From Oscillospiraceae bacterium (GTDB lineage Bacteria > Bacillota > Clostridia > Oscillospirales > Oscillospiraceae), in NCBI GenBank assembly GCA_902775985.1, contig CACYOR010000034.1, positions 1-35,971 on the forward strand: 35,971 bases of DNA, read 5' to 3'. The notes under the pieces are model-generated. The model was given only the letters and a program-made list of their open reading frames with translations. It ran no database searches and was not told the DNA's origin. The translations under genes and the position numbers were made by a program. How positions within the stretch are numbered: position 1 is the stretch's first letter; every line of letters begins with the position of its first letter. This document shows positions 7,437 to 14,614 of the stretch, in pieces.

Positions 7437-8063
7437 ATGAAAAAAGCCCTTCTCATCAACGGCAGCCCCAATGAGCACGGCTGCACCGACGCGGCCCTGC
7501 AGGAGCTGGCCGCCTCCCTCACCGCCAACGGCGTGGAGGCTGAGATCCTCTGGCTTGGCAAAAAGCCCATGCCCGACTGCATCGCCTGTGGCCACTGCCA
7601 GGAGGCCGGCGCCTGCGTCTTTCCCGATCTGGTCAACGCGGTCTCCGCCCGCATGGACGAGTTCGGCGCGCTGGTGGTCGGCTCTCCGGTCTACTACGGC
7701 GGCCCCTCCGGGCGTCTGTGTTCCTTCCTGGACCGCCTCTTTTTCAGCAGCAGCGCGGAAAAGTTCCGGGGCAAGCTGGCCGCGTCCGTGGTCTCCTGCC
7801 GCCGCGGCGGCGCCACCGCCAGCTTTGAGCGGCTGAACCAGTTTTTCCTGATGAACAACATGCACGCCGTCGGCTCCCAGTACTGGAACCAGGTGCACGG
7901 CTTCACGGCCGAGGACGTCCGCCGGGACGCCGAGGGCCTGCAGACCATGCGCACCCTGGGCCAGAACATGGCCTATCTCCTGAAAGCCCAGGAGGCCGCC
8001 GAGGCCGCGGGCCTGCCCAAGCCCGTCTATGAGCCTCCGGTTTTCACCAATTTCATGGATTGA
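7437..8063 (+). CDS. Iron-sulfur flavoprotein / NAD(P)H-dependent FMN reductase family
   Basis: The 208-residue product has a flavodoxin-like fold. The N-terminal LINGSPNEHG loop binds the FMN phosphate, and VVGSPVYYGGPSG contacts the flavin ring. Between them are cysteines C48, C51, C54 and C60 in a compact CxxCxxCx5C pattern, the arrangement that carries a 4Fe-4S cluster in Isf-type iron-sulfur flavoproteins. Such proteins pass electrons, often from ferredoxin, to small oxidants. The start at 7437 follows AAAGGAA; longer upstream readings cover the TRAP terminator and are not credible. It sits between two terminators and is therefore a single-gene unit. Its partner is unknown. Confidence 0.85.
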   Translation: MKKALLINGSPNEHGCTDAALQELAASLTANGVEAEILWLGKKPMPDCIACGHCQEAGACVFPDLVNAVSARMDEFGALVVGSPVYYGGPSGRLCSFLDRLFFSSSAEKFRGKLAASVVSCRRGGATASFERLNQFFLMNNMHAVGSQYWNQVHGFTAEDVRRDAEGLQTMRTLGQNMAYLLKAQEAAEAAGLPKPVYEPPVFTNFMD

Positions 8064-8115
8064 TATGCGCTTCCCTCCGGCTTGCCCGGAGGGAAGCTGG
8101 CCCGTATGACTCTCT

Positions 8116-8153
8116 GAGAGCTGATACCCGGAAGTATCAGCTCTCTTCTTTTT
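8116..8153 (+). terminator. Terminator of the Fe-S flavoprotein gene
   Basis: GAGAGCTGATAC (8116-8127) pairs with GTATCAGCTCTC (8134-8145) and is followed by TTCTTTTT. A near copy of the right arm, AGTATCGGCTCTC, recurs at 8160-8172. Confidence 0.9.
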
Positions 8154-8172
8154 CCCACCAGTATCGGCTCTC

Positions 8173-8376
8173 GTGCATGGCGACGGACAGGGCGTCCCGC
8201 AGGTGGTTGCCCTGTCCGGCATCGTGCTGGTCGCCATGGTGCCGCCCCTGTCCATTGCGGCAATCATCTCCGGCAATCTCTATAAGCGCACCGGCAACAG
8301 CTGGACGCCGGCCAGCCTGAACGCGCTGCTGATGACCACCATGGCTGTCGCCAACATCCTGGTCGCCTTCAAGTAA
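8173..8376 (+). pseudogene. C-terminal remnant of a multi-pass membrane protein
   Basis: The frame gives two hydrophobic helices (GIVLVAMVPPLSIAAIIS and LNALLMTTMAVANILVAF) joined by a basic loop (YKRTGNSW), ending in TAA. There is no ribosome site before the only ATG, and the frame begins abruptly just after a terminator. It is followed by a fine terminator of its own. This looks like the surviving end of a larger membrane protein whose front was lost. I cannot name the family. Apart from this and the two terminators, the 412 bases between 8063 and 8476 hold nothing recognisable. Confidence 0.6.
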
Positions 8377-8391
8377 TTTTGTCTTCCTACG

Positions 8392-8425
8392 GGGCTGCCT
8401 CTTCGGAGGCAGCCCTTTTCTTTTT
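8392..8425 (+). terminator. Terminator with UUCG tetraloop
   Basis: GGGCTGCCTC (8392-8401), loop TTCG, GAGGCAGCCC (8406-8415), then TTTTCTTTTT. The C(UUCG)G loop is an especially stable form. Confidence 0.92.
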
Positions 8426-8475
8426 GTGGCAATCATGATAAGATAGCGTCAGCATAAACGCAAAGGAGAGATCCC

Positions 8476-9657
8476 ATGAACAACTTTATCTATTACTCCC
8501 CCACCAAGGTGCTCTTCGGCTCCGGCACGGTGGAGCAGGTCGGGGACTGCGTGCGCAGCTTCGGCGGAACCCACGCGCTGATCGTCTACGGAAGCGAGCG
8601 CACGGTCAAGAGCGGCCTGCTGATGCGGGTGCTGATGTCCCTGGAGAAGGCGGGCGTCGGCCATACCGCGCTGGGCGGCGTGGTGCCCAACCCCCGCATC
8701 AGCAAGGTCTACGAGGGCATCGCCCTGGGGCAGCAGGTGAACGCGGACTTCCTGCTGGCCATCGGCGGCGGCTCCGTGATCGACACGGCCAAGGCCATCG
8801 CCTACGGCATGGGCGAGCCGGACAAGGACGTGTGGGAGCTCTATGCCCATACCCGCACGGCCAAGGCGATGCTGCCCGTGGGCTCCATCCTCACCATCGC
8901 CGCCTCCGGCTCCGAGACCAGCAACAGCTCCGTCCTCACCAAGGAGGACACGGGCGACAAGCGCAGCTATAACGACGATATCGCCCGCCCGCGCTTTGCC
9001 ATCATGGACCCGAGCCTCACCCTCTCCCTGCCGGATTACCAGAGCATGAGCGGCTGCGCGGACATCATGATGCACACCATGGAGCGCTATTTCGTCAACG
9101 GCGGCAACCTGGCCCTCACCGACAGCCTGGCCGAGGGGTTGCTCCGCACCGTGATGGCCCAGGCCCGCATCCTGCACCGGGAGCCGGAGAACCTGGAAGC
9201 CCGGGCGGAGGTCATGTGGGCGGGCAGCCTGGCCCACAATAACCTGACCGGCTGCGGCATCGCGGCGGGCGACTTCGTCTGCCACGGTCTGGAGCACGAG
9301 CTGGGCGGCATGTTCGACGTGACCCACGGCGCCGGTCTCACCGCCGTCTGGGGCAGCTGGGCCCGCTATGTGTATCGGGACTGCCTGCACCGCTTTGTGC
9401 GCTACGCCCGGGAGGTCATGCGGGTGGAGCCCGGCGAGACCGACGAAGAGACCGCCCTGCGCGGCATCGAGGCCATGGAGAACTTTTACCGGGAGATCGG
9501 CATGCCCACCAATCTGCGGGAGCTGGGCGTCGCCCCCACGGAGGCGCAGATGCGGGAGATGGCCCATCGCTGCGCCGTGGCCCATGGCGGTAAAAAAGGC
9601 TCCGCCAAGGTCTTCTACGAGGAAGACATGTATAAGGTTTACAAACTGGCTCTGTAA
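8476..9657 (+). CDS. Iron-containing alcohol dehydrogenase
   Basis: 393 residues, the normal length for group III (iron-dependent) alcohol dehydrogenases of the YqhD/butanol dehydrogenase type. The cofactor site shows GGGS (97-100) followed by VIDTAKAIA. The metal ligands can be placed at D196, H200 (in CADIMMHTME), H274 (LEHELGG) and H284 (VTHGAGL). The enzyme interconverts aldehydes and alcohols with NAD(P)H in the cytoplasm. The start at 8476 follows AAGGAGAG. The C69 dipeptidase starts 12 bases after its stop, so the two form an operon. The natural substrate is not evident. Confidence 0.93.
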   Translation: MNNFIYYSPTKVLFGSGTVEQVGDCVRSFGGTHALIVYGSERTVKSGLLMRVLMSLEKAGVGHTALGGVVPNPRISKVYEGIALGQQVNADFLLAIGGGSVIDTAKAIAYGMGEPDKDVWELYAHTRTAKAMLPVGSILTIAASGSETSNSSVLTKEDTGDKRSYNDDIARPRFAIMDPSLTLSLPDYQSMSGCADIMMHTMERYFVNGGNLALTDSLAEGLLRTVMAQARILHREPENLEARAEVMWAGSLAHNNLTGCGIAAGDFVCHGLEHELGGMFDVTHGAGLTAVWGSWARYVYRDCLHRFVRYAREVMRVEPGETDEETALRGIEAMENFYREIGMPTNLRELGVAPTEAQMREMAHRCAVAHGGKKGSAKVFYEEDMYKVYKLAL

Positions 9658-9669
9658 GGAGGTTTTATC

Positions 9670-11133
9670 ATGCCCTGCACAACATTGCTGGTCGGCAAGA
9701 AGGCCAGCTTCGACGGCTCCACCCTGATGGCCCGGAACGAGGACGCCGGCGGCATCAGCTTCACCGCCAAGAAATTCACCGTGGTCCGGCCCGAGGATCA
9801 GCCCCGGCACTACAAATCCGTGATCTCCGGCGTGGAGATCGAGCTGCCGGAGGATCCCCTGCGCTACACCGCCATGCCCAACGCCCTGCCCGACGAGGGC
9901 ATCTGGGGCGAGGCCGGGGTCAACGCCGCCAACGTCGCCATGAGCGAGACCGAGACCATCACCTCCAACCCCCGCGTCAAGGGGGCCGACCCCCTGGTGC
10001 CCGGCGGCATCGGGGAGGAGGACATGCTCACCATCGTGCTGCCCTACATCCGCTCCGCCCGGGAGGGTGTCAAGCGCCTCGGCGCGCTGCTGGAGCAGTA
10101 CGGCACCTACGAGATGAACGGCATCGGCTTCCAGGACGTGAACGAGGTCTGGTGGCTGGAGTCCATCGGCGGGCACCACTGGATCGCCAAGCGGGTTCCC
10201 GACGACAGCTACGTGGTCATGCCCAACCAGCAGGGCATCGACTTCTTTGATCTGGTGGACGCCTTCGGGGAGAAGAAAGATCACCTCTGCTCCGCCGATC
10301 TGCTGGATTTCATCACGGAAAACCACCTGGATCTGACCATGCGCGCCGAGGGCGAGACCCTGGCCGGGGATCGGGCCTTTGACGTGCGCGCCGCCTTCGG
10401 CAGCCGGGCCGACTCCGACCACAGCTACAACACGCCCCGGGCCTGGTACATGCTGCGCTACTTCAACCCCACCAGCTTCTGCTGGGACGGCCCGGAGGCC
10501 GATTGGACCCCCGAGTCGGACGATCTGCCCTGGTGCCTGGTGCCGGAGCGCAAGGTCACGGTGGAGGATGTGAAGTACGTCCTCTCCGCCCACTTCCAGG
10601 GCACGCCCTACGATCCCTATGCCAAGTACGGCGATCTGTCCCTGCGGGGCAAATACCGCCCCATCGGCATCAACCGCAACAACTTCGTGGCCCTGACCCA
10701 GCTGCGCCCCTACGTCCCGGCGGAGATCATGGCCGTGGAATGGATCGCCATGGCGTCCAACGTCTTTAACGCCTTTGCGCCCTTCTATGCCAACGTGGAC
10801 CGGGTGCCGGAGTATCTGGCCAACACGAGCGCCACGGTCAGCACGGAGAGCTTCTATTGGGCCAACCGCCTGATCGGCGCCCTGGCCGACGCCCAGTACG
10901 ATCTCTGCAAGTCCCACATCGAGCGCTACCAGAACCTGGTGGCCAACACCGGCACGGCGCTGCTGCACCGCTTTGACCGGGAGGCCCCGGAAACGGATGT
11001 GCCGGAGTATCTCGCCCAGTGCAACGAGGAGATCTGCCGCGCCCTGCGGGAGGCCACCGACACGGTCCTCGGCCAGGTGCTCTACGAGACCAGCCTCAAG
11101 ATGAAAAACGGCTACTCCCGCGCGGACGCCTAA
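9670..11133 (+). CDS. C69-family dipeptidase
   Basis: 487 residues. The protein begins MPCTTLLVGKKAS and reaches GSTLMARNED, the hallmark start of peptidase family C69, in which Cys3 becomes the N-terminal nucleophile after processing. Further family patterns include WGEAGVNAANVAMSETET and the DVNEVWWLESIGGHHWIA block. There is no signal peptide, so it probably hydrolyses dipeptides in the cytoplasm, as in lactobacilli. The ribosome site AAGGAGG overlaps the stop codon of the iron alcohol dehydrogenase gene. A strong terminator follows at once. The functional link to the dehydrogenase is unclear. Confidence 0.93.
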   Translation: MPCTTLLVGKKASFDGSTLMARNEDAGGISFTAKKFTVVRPEDQPRHYKSVISGVEIELPEDPLRYTAMPNALPDEGIWGEAGVNAANVAMSETETITSNPRVKGADPLVPGGIGEEDMLTIVLPYIRSAREGVKRLGALLEQYGTYEMNGIGFQDVNEVWWLESIGGHHWIAKRVPDDSYVVMPNQQGIDFFDLVDAFGEKKDHLCSADLLDFITENHLDLTMRAEGETLAGDRAFDVRAAFGSRADSDHSYNTPRAWYMLRYFNPTSFCWDGPEADWTPESDDLPWCLVPERKVTVEDVKYVLSAHFQGTPYDPYAKYGDLSLRGKYRPIGINRNNFVALTQLRPYVPAEIMAVEWIAMASNVFNAFAPFYANVDRVPEYLANTSATVSTESFYWANRLIGALADAQYDLCKSHIERYQNLVANTGTALLHRFDREAPETDVPEYLAQCNEEICRALREATDTVLGQVLYETSLKMKNGYSRADA

Positions 11134-11171
11134 AAAAACGCGATCAGCCGTGTTGGCTGATCGCGTTTTTT
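11133..11171. terminator. Bidirectional terminator between the dipeptidase and proS
   Basis: CGCGATCAGCC (11139-11149) and GGCTGATCGCG (11155-11165), flanked by A runs on the left and T runs on the right, serve both converging genes. Confidence 0.93.
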
Positions 11172-11185
11172 ATCATTGATAAGAA

Positions 11186-12622
11186 TTAATACGCCACGCC
11201 CCAATAGATCATGGTCTTGGCCGGCTTGCCGCAGCAGGCGCAAACCTCGCCCAGCTTTTCCTGCTGAAGCGGCATGCAGCGGGAGGACATACCCGCCTGC
11301 TCCTTCATCTTCAGCTCGCACTCCAGCTCGCCGCACCACATGGTCTTGATGAAGCCGCCCTTCTGCTCCTGCAGCTCCTTGGCCTCTTCGAGGGAATAGG
11401 CCGCATAGGTGTGCTCGTCCAGGTTCTTCTTGGCCTTCTCGTACAGACCCTTCTGCACCAGCTCCAGCTGCTCGGCCACGGCCGCTTCCAGCGCGTCCAG
11501 CGCCACCACGGTCTTCTCGCCGTCGTTGCGGCGCACCAGCACGCACTGGCCGGCCTCCATATCCCGGGGGCCGATCTCCACGCGCAGGGGCACGCCCTTC
11601 ATCTCATACTGGGCGCACTTCCAGCCCATGGAGTTGTCGGAATCGTCCATCTGCACCCGCACGCCGGCCGCCTTCAGGCGATCCCGCAGGGCGGAGGCCG
11701 CCTCCAGAACGCCGGGCTTGTGCTGGGCCACGGGCAGGATGATGACCTGGATGGGCGCGATTTTCGGGGGCAGGACCAGACCGTTGTTGTCGCCGTGGGC
11801 CATGATCACCGCACCGATCATGCGAGTGGTGGAGCCCCAGGAGGTCTGGAACGGATACTGCAGCTTGTTGTCCCGGCCGGTGAAGGTCACGCCATAGGCG
11901 CGGGAGAACTTATCGCCAAAGTAGTGGGAGGTGGCGCCCTGGAGGGCCTTGCGGTCCTTCATCATGCACTCCACGGTGTAGGTGGCCTCCGCGCCGGCGA
12001 ACTTCTCCTTCTCGGTCTTGCGGCCGCGCACCACGGGGATGGCCAGCACGTTTTCATAGAAATCGGCGTAGCAGTTGAGCTGCTGCTCGGTTTCCGCCTG
12101 GGCCTCCTCGGCGGTCTCATGGATGGTGTGGCCCTCCTGCCACCAGAACTCACGGGAGCGCAGGAAGGGGCGGGTGGTCTTCTCCCAGCGGATGACGGAG
12201 CACCACTGGTTGTAGAGCATGGGCAGCTCCCGATAGGAGTGGAGCACGCGGGACCAGTGGTCGCAGAACATGGTCTCGGAGGTGGGACGGAAAGCCAGGC
12301 GCTCCTCCAGCTCCTCATTGCCGCCCATGGTGACCCAGGCGCACTCGGGCGCAAAGCCGTTCACCAGCTCGCTCTCTTTTTTCAGCAGGCTCTCGGGGAT
12401 CAGCACCGGCATGGCCACGTTCACATGGCCGGTCTTTTTAAACTCCGCGTCCATCAGCTGCTGCATATTCTCCCAGATCGCATAGCCGTAAGGCCGCAGG
12501 ATCGTGAAGCCCTTGACCGACGCATATTCCACCAGCTCCGCCTTGCGGCAGATATCGGTATACCACTGAGCAAAATCGACCTCCATATCGGTGATCTGCT
12601 CAACTTTTTTCTCTTTCGCCAT
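11186..12622 (-). CDS. proS: Prolyl-tRNA synthetase, archaeal/eukaryotic-like type
   Basis: 478 residues, the short class II ProRS form that lacks the bacterial insertion (editing) domain of the roughly 570-residue enzymes. Motif 2 lies in RWEKTTRPFLRSREFWWQEG and motif 3 in GSTTRMIGAVIMAHGD. The anticodon-binding domain follows. The C-terminal domain has clustered cysteines (CMPLQ...CACCG) and ends in WGVAY, as in archaeal-like ProRS with a zinc-binding tail. It charges tRNA-Pro. The start has AAAGGAG upstream and a near-consensus promoter. It is divergent from the HAAS-like gene. Confidence 0.95.
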   Translation of the reverse strand: MAKEKKVEQITDMEVDFAQWYTDICRKAELVEYASVKGFTILRPYGYAIWENMQQLMDAEFKKTGHVNVAMPVLIPESLLKKESELVNGFAPECAWVTMGGNEELEERLAFRPTSETMFCDHWSRVLHSYRELPMLYNQWCSVIRWEKTTRPFLRSREFWWQEGHTIHETAEEAQAETEQQLNCYADFYENVLAIPVVRGRKTEKEKFAGAEATYTVECMMKDRKALQGATSHYFGDKFSRAYGVTFTGRDNKLQYPFQTSWGSTTRMIGAVIMAHGDNNGLVLPPKIAPIQVIILPVAQHKPGVLEAASALRDRLKAAGVRVQMDDSDNSMGWKCAQYEMKGVPLRVEIGPRDMEAGQCVLVRRNDGEKTVVALDALEAAVAEQLELVQKGLYEKAKKNLDEHTYAAYSLEEAKELQEQKGGFIKTMWCGELECELKMKEQAGMSSRCMPLQQEKLGEVCACCGKPAKTMIYWGVAY

Positions 12623-12673
12623 CTGTAACTCCTTTCGCCGGGGCGCAGGCCCCCGCTGTCAGACTGTCATATC

Positions 12674-12702
12674 ATTTTATAGTCCATAACTTTCCTTGTC
12701 AA
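12674..12702 (-). promoter_or_regulatory. proS promoter
   Basis: Minus strand TTGACA (12697-12702) and TAAAAT (12674-12679), 17-base spacer, about 50 bases upstream of the proS start codon. Confidence 0.8.
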
Positions 12703-12734
12703 TACATAAAAAAGCGGATTTCGAAGATTTTTTC

Positions 12735-12763
12735 TTGACCTTGGCACCCCAAACCGCTATAAT
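12735..12763 (+). promoter_or_regulatory. Promoter of the HAAS-like gene
   Basis: TTGACC (12735-12740) and a perfect TATAAT (12758-12763) with a 17-base spacer. It is back to back with the proS promoter, 32 bases apart. Confidence 0.88.
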
Positions 12764-12805
12764 GTCTATGATTATGGCCTTTGGGCCTTTATCCCCTTTG
12801 CGGAG

Positions 12806-13870
12806 GTGATATCTATCAATAAACAGAAGTTTTTGGCGGAGCTGGGGCGGCTGCTCACCTTCATGTCGGAGGAAGACCGGCAGGAAGCGCTCACCCTCTA
12901 CGCCAAGATGTTTGACGACGTGGAGGACGAACAGGCTCTGCTGCAGTCCCTTCTCTCTCCCACGCGTCAGGCGGTCATCATCGCCCGCGCCTACGATGCC
13001 AACGCGCGGAAGCTGCAGGCGCGCGCCAAAGCCCGCCGCGATGAGGACGAGGAAGACGATAACACGCCGGACTTTGTGCTGGCCATTCTGCATGTCTACG
13101 AGGAATGCGTGCCGCTGCTTCCCGAAGAGGAAGTGACGGAAGAGGATTCCGTGATGGCCAACCAGTTCTCGCTCTTTGAGGACGACGGGCGGCCCACCGA
13201 AGAGTCGGTCTATGAGGAGACCTTTGTGCTCCACGAGACGCCGGAGGACCCGCTCCCGCCGGACGAGGGTGAGGAAGCGCTCCCCGAGGAGGGAGAGGCC
13301 CTGTCCCCTGCCCCCGAGACCGAGGCGGCAGCCGAAACGGCGGAGGAATCTGATGAGGTGGACGCCTTTATTGCCAATTTCAGCATCCAGGATAACGAGA
13401 TCGACGAGGCCCCGGCCAAGAGCACCCCGCTGGTTCTGGAAGAGCGCCGGGTCGACTCCGTGGACGAGGAGGAAGAAGTCCGCGCGCTGGTGGAGGACCT
13501 GCTGGACGAGGCGGAGGAGGACGTCGTTCTCGTGCGCAAGCCCCGGGTCGTGCTGCTGGTGCTGTTCGTGCTGCTGGCCCTTCCGCTGACGCTGTTGGCG
13601 GTCGGCCTGCTGCTGCTCCCCACGCTCCTGTCCCTGGTTCTGGCGGCTGTGATGATCGCCGCCGGCTGCGCCGGGCTGATCGCCGCTTTCGGCGGCTTCC
13701 CCGTTCTGGCGGATATTCTGGTGGTGCTGGGCTGCGCCATCATCGCGCTGGCGCTGGGTCTGTTGCTGCTGTGGCTGTTCATCTGGTTTGTCGGCACCGC
13801 CATCGGCGGTCTGATCCGCGGCGTGATCCGTCTGGGCGGCAGCTGGTGCTATAAGGAGGTTGCGGCATGA
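12806..13870 (+). CDS. HAAS-like domain membrane protein (DUF1700-like N-terminus)
   Basis: Up to 354 residues. Residues 4-60 (NKQKFLAELGRLLTFMSEEDRQEAL) resemble the HAAS/DUF1700 signalling helix bundle. A very acidic, low-complexity linker follows (about residues 80-245, rich in E and D), then three or four hydrophobic helices to the C-terminus. HAAS proteins often act with PadR regulators on envelope or sporulation functions; none is adjacent. The start is unusual: the only canonical start codon (GTG, 12806) lies inside the perfect ribosome site GGAGGTGAT, and the best-spaced in-frame codon is ATC at 12815. The stop overlaps the next start (ATGA). Function unknown. Confidence 0.7.
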   Translation: MISINKQKFLAELGRLLTFMSEEDRQEALTLYAKMFDDVEDEQALLQSLLSPTRQAVIIARAYDANARKLQARAKARRDEDEEDDNTPDFVLAILHVYEECVPLLPEEEVTEEDSVMANQFSLFEDDGRPTEESVYEETFVLHETPEDPLPPDEGEEALPEEGEALSPAPETEAAAETAEESDEVDAFIANFSIQDNEIDEAPAKSTPLVLEERRVDSVDEEEEVRALVEDLLDEAEEDVVLVRKPRVVLLVLFVLLALPLTLLAVGLLLLPTLLSLVLAAVMIAAGCAGLIAAFGGFPVLADILVVLGCAIIALALGLLLLWLFIWFVGTAIGGLIRGVIRLGGSWCYKEVAA

Positions 13871-14076
13871 AAAGTGGATGGCGAGTCATTCTCAGCATTG
13901 TGCTGATTGCCGCGCTGCTCGGCGCTGTCTGCGTGGGCGTCGGTCTCATTACCGGCGGCGAGTGGGCCCGGATCTACTCGACCCTGGACAGCCGCTACCA
14001 CGTGGCGGCCTACGTGGATTACGTACAGCAGGTCATCGCCGTGTTCCAGGAAGCGCTGTTTTCCCCGGCGGCCTGA
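13867..14076 (+). CDS. Small membrane protein coupled to the HAAS-like gene
   Basis: A 69-residue protein with one N-terminal hydrophobic helix (VILSIVLIAALLGAVCVGVGLI) and a short exposed tail of about 40 residues. It overlaps the upstream gene by four bases (ATGA) and uses GGAGG just inside that gene, so it is surely co-translated. Its brevity suggests either a small partner protein or a shortened form of the DUF4097-type protein that often follows HAAS proteins. Function unknown. Confidence 0.65.
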   Translation: MKSGWRVILSIVLIAALLGAVCVGVGLITGGEWARIYSTLDSRYHVAAYVDYVQQVIAVFQEALFSPAA

Positions 14077-14103
14077 GCCTGCGGATGGGCAGAAAGAGAT
14101 CAC

Positions 14104-14529
14104 ATGGATACAAAATACGATGCACTGAAAATCGGAAATCAGCTGTGTTTCCCGCTCTACGCCTGTTCGCGGGAGATCATCAAGCGCTACAAGCCCTTCC
14201 TGGATGAGATCGATTTGACCTACACCCAGTACATCGCGATGATGGTGCTCTGGGAACAGGGCAGCACCACGGTGAAGGAACTGGGCAACGCGCTGTACCT
14301 GGATTCCGGGACGCTGACGCCGCTGCTCAAGAAGATGGAGGCCAAGGGACTCATCACCCGCCGCCGCTCCGAGGCGGACGAGCGCAGCCTGATCGTCAGC
14401 CTGACCGCGGAGGGCGAGGCCCTGAAAGACAAGGCGCTGTCCGTCCCCCGCCAGATGGCCAGCTGCGTCTGTCTGGAGCCGGAAGAAGCCCGGGAGCTCT
14501 ACCGCATTCTCTACAAGCTTCTGAAATAA
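14104..14529 (+). CDS. ohrR: OhrR-type MarR-family peroxide-sensing repressor
   Basis: 141 residues with the MarR winged helix (recognition part near LYLDSGTLTPLLKKMEAKGLI, then the wing with RRRSEADER). The peroxide sensor features of OhrR are all in place: reactive C15 in NQLCFPLY and tyrosines Y19, Y29 and Y40. Extra cysteines C21, C121 and C123 suggest a two-cysteine sensor. OhrR normally represses ohr, which detoxifies organic hydroperoxides; no ohr gene is in this window, so its target lies elsewhere or is different. The ribosome site is weak (AAAGAG). It follows the HAAS pair by 27 bases and may share their promoter. Confidence 0.88.
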   Translation: MDTKYDALKIGNQLCFPLYACSREIIKRYKPFLDEIDLTYTQYIAMMVLWEQGSTTVKELGNALYLDSGTLTPLLKKMEAKGLITRRRSEADERSLIVSLTAEGEALKDKALSVPRQMASCVCLEPEEARELYRILYKLLK

Positions 14530-14532
14530 GCC

Positions 14533-14565
14533 AAACCCGCTTTTGGTTAAGCCGAAAGCGGGTTT
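14533..14565 (+). terminator. Hairpin after ohrR
   Basis: AAACCCGCTTT (14533-14543) pairs with AAAGCGGGTTT (14555-14565). It starts four bases after the ohrR stop codon. The T run is contained in the stem end. Confidence 0.65.
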
Positions 14566-14579
14566 GACTGCGGTTTGAC

Positions 14580-14614
14580 GCCGCCCTGCTCCACAGCAGG
14601 GCGGCGTTCCTTTT
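14580..14614. terminator. Second terminator between ohrR and the GtrII-like gene
   Basis: GCCGCCCTGCT (14580-14590) and AGCAGGGCGGC (14595-14605) form a perfect stem, followed on the plus strand by gttccttttag. It lies between convergent genes. Confidence 0.75.

Noticed and set aside
8449..10968. A very long open frame on the minus strand (over 800 codons) opposite the iron dehydrogenase and dipeptidase
   Set aside because: It is a mirror of the strong GC-rich codon bias of the plus-strand genes. Its translation is low-complexity, rich in G, H, V and A, and has no family features or ribosome site.
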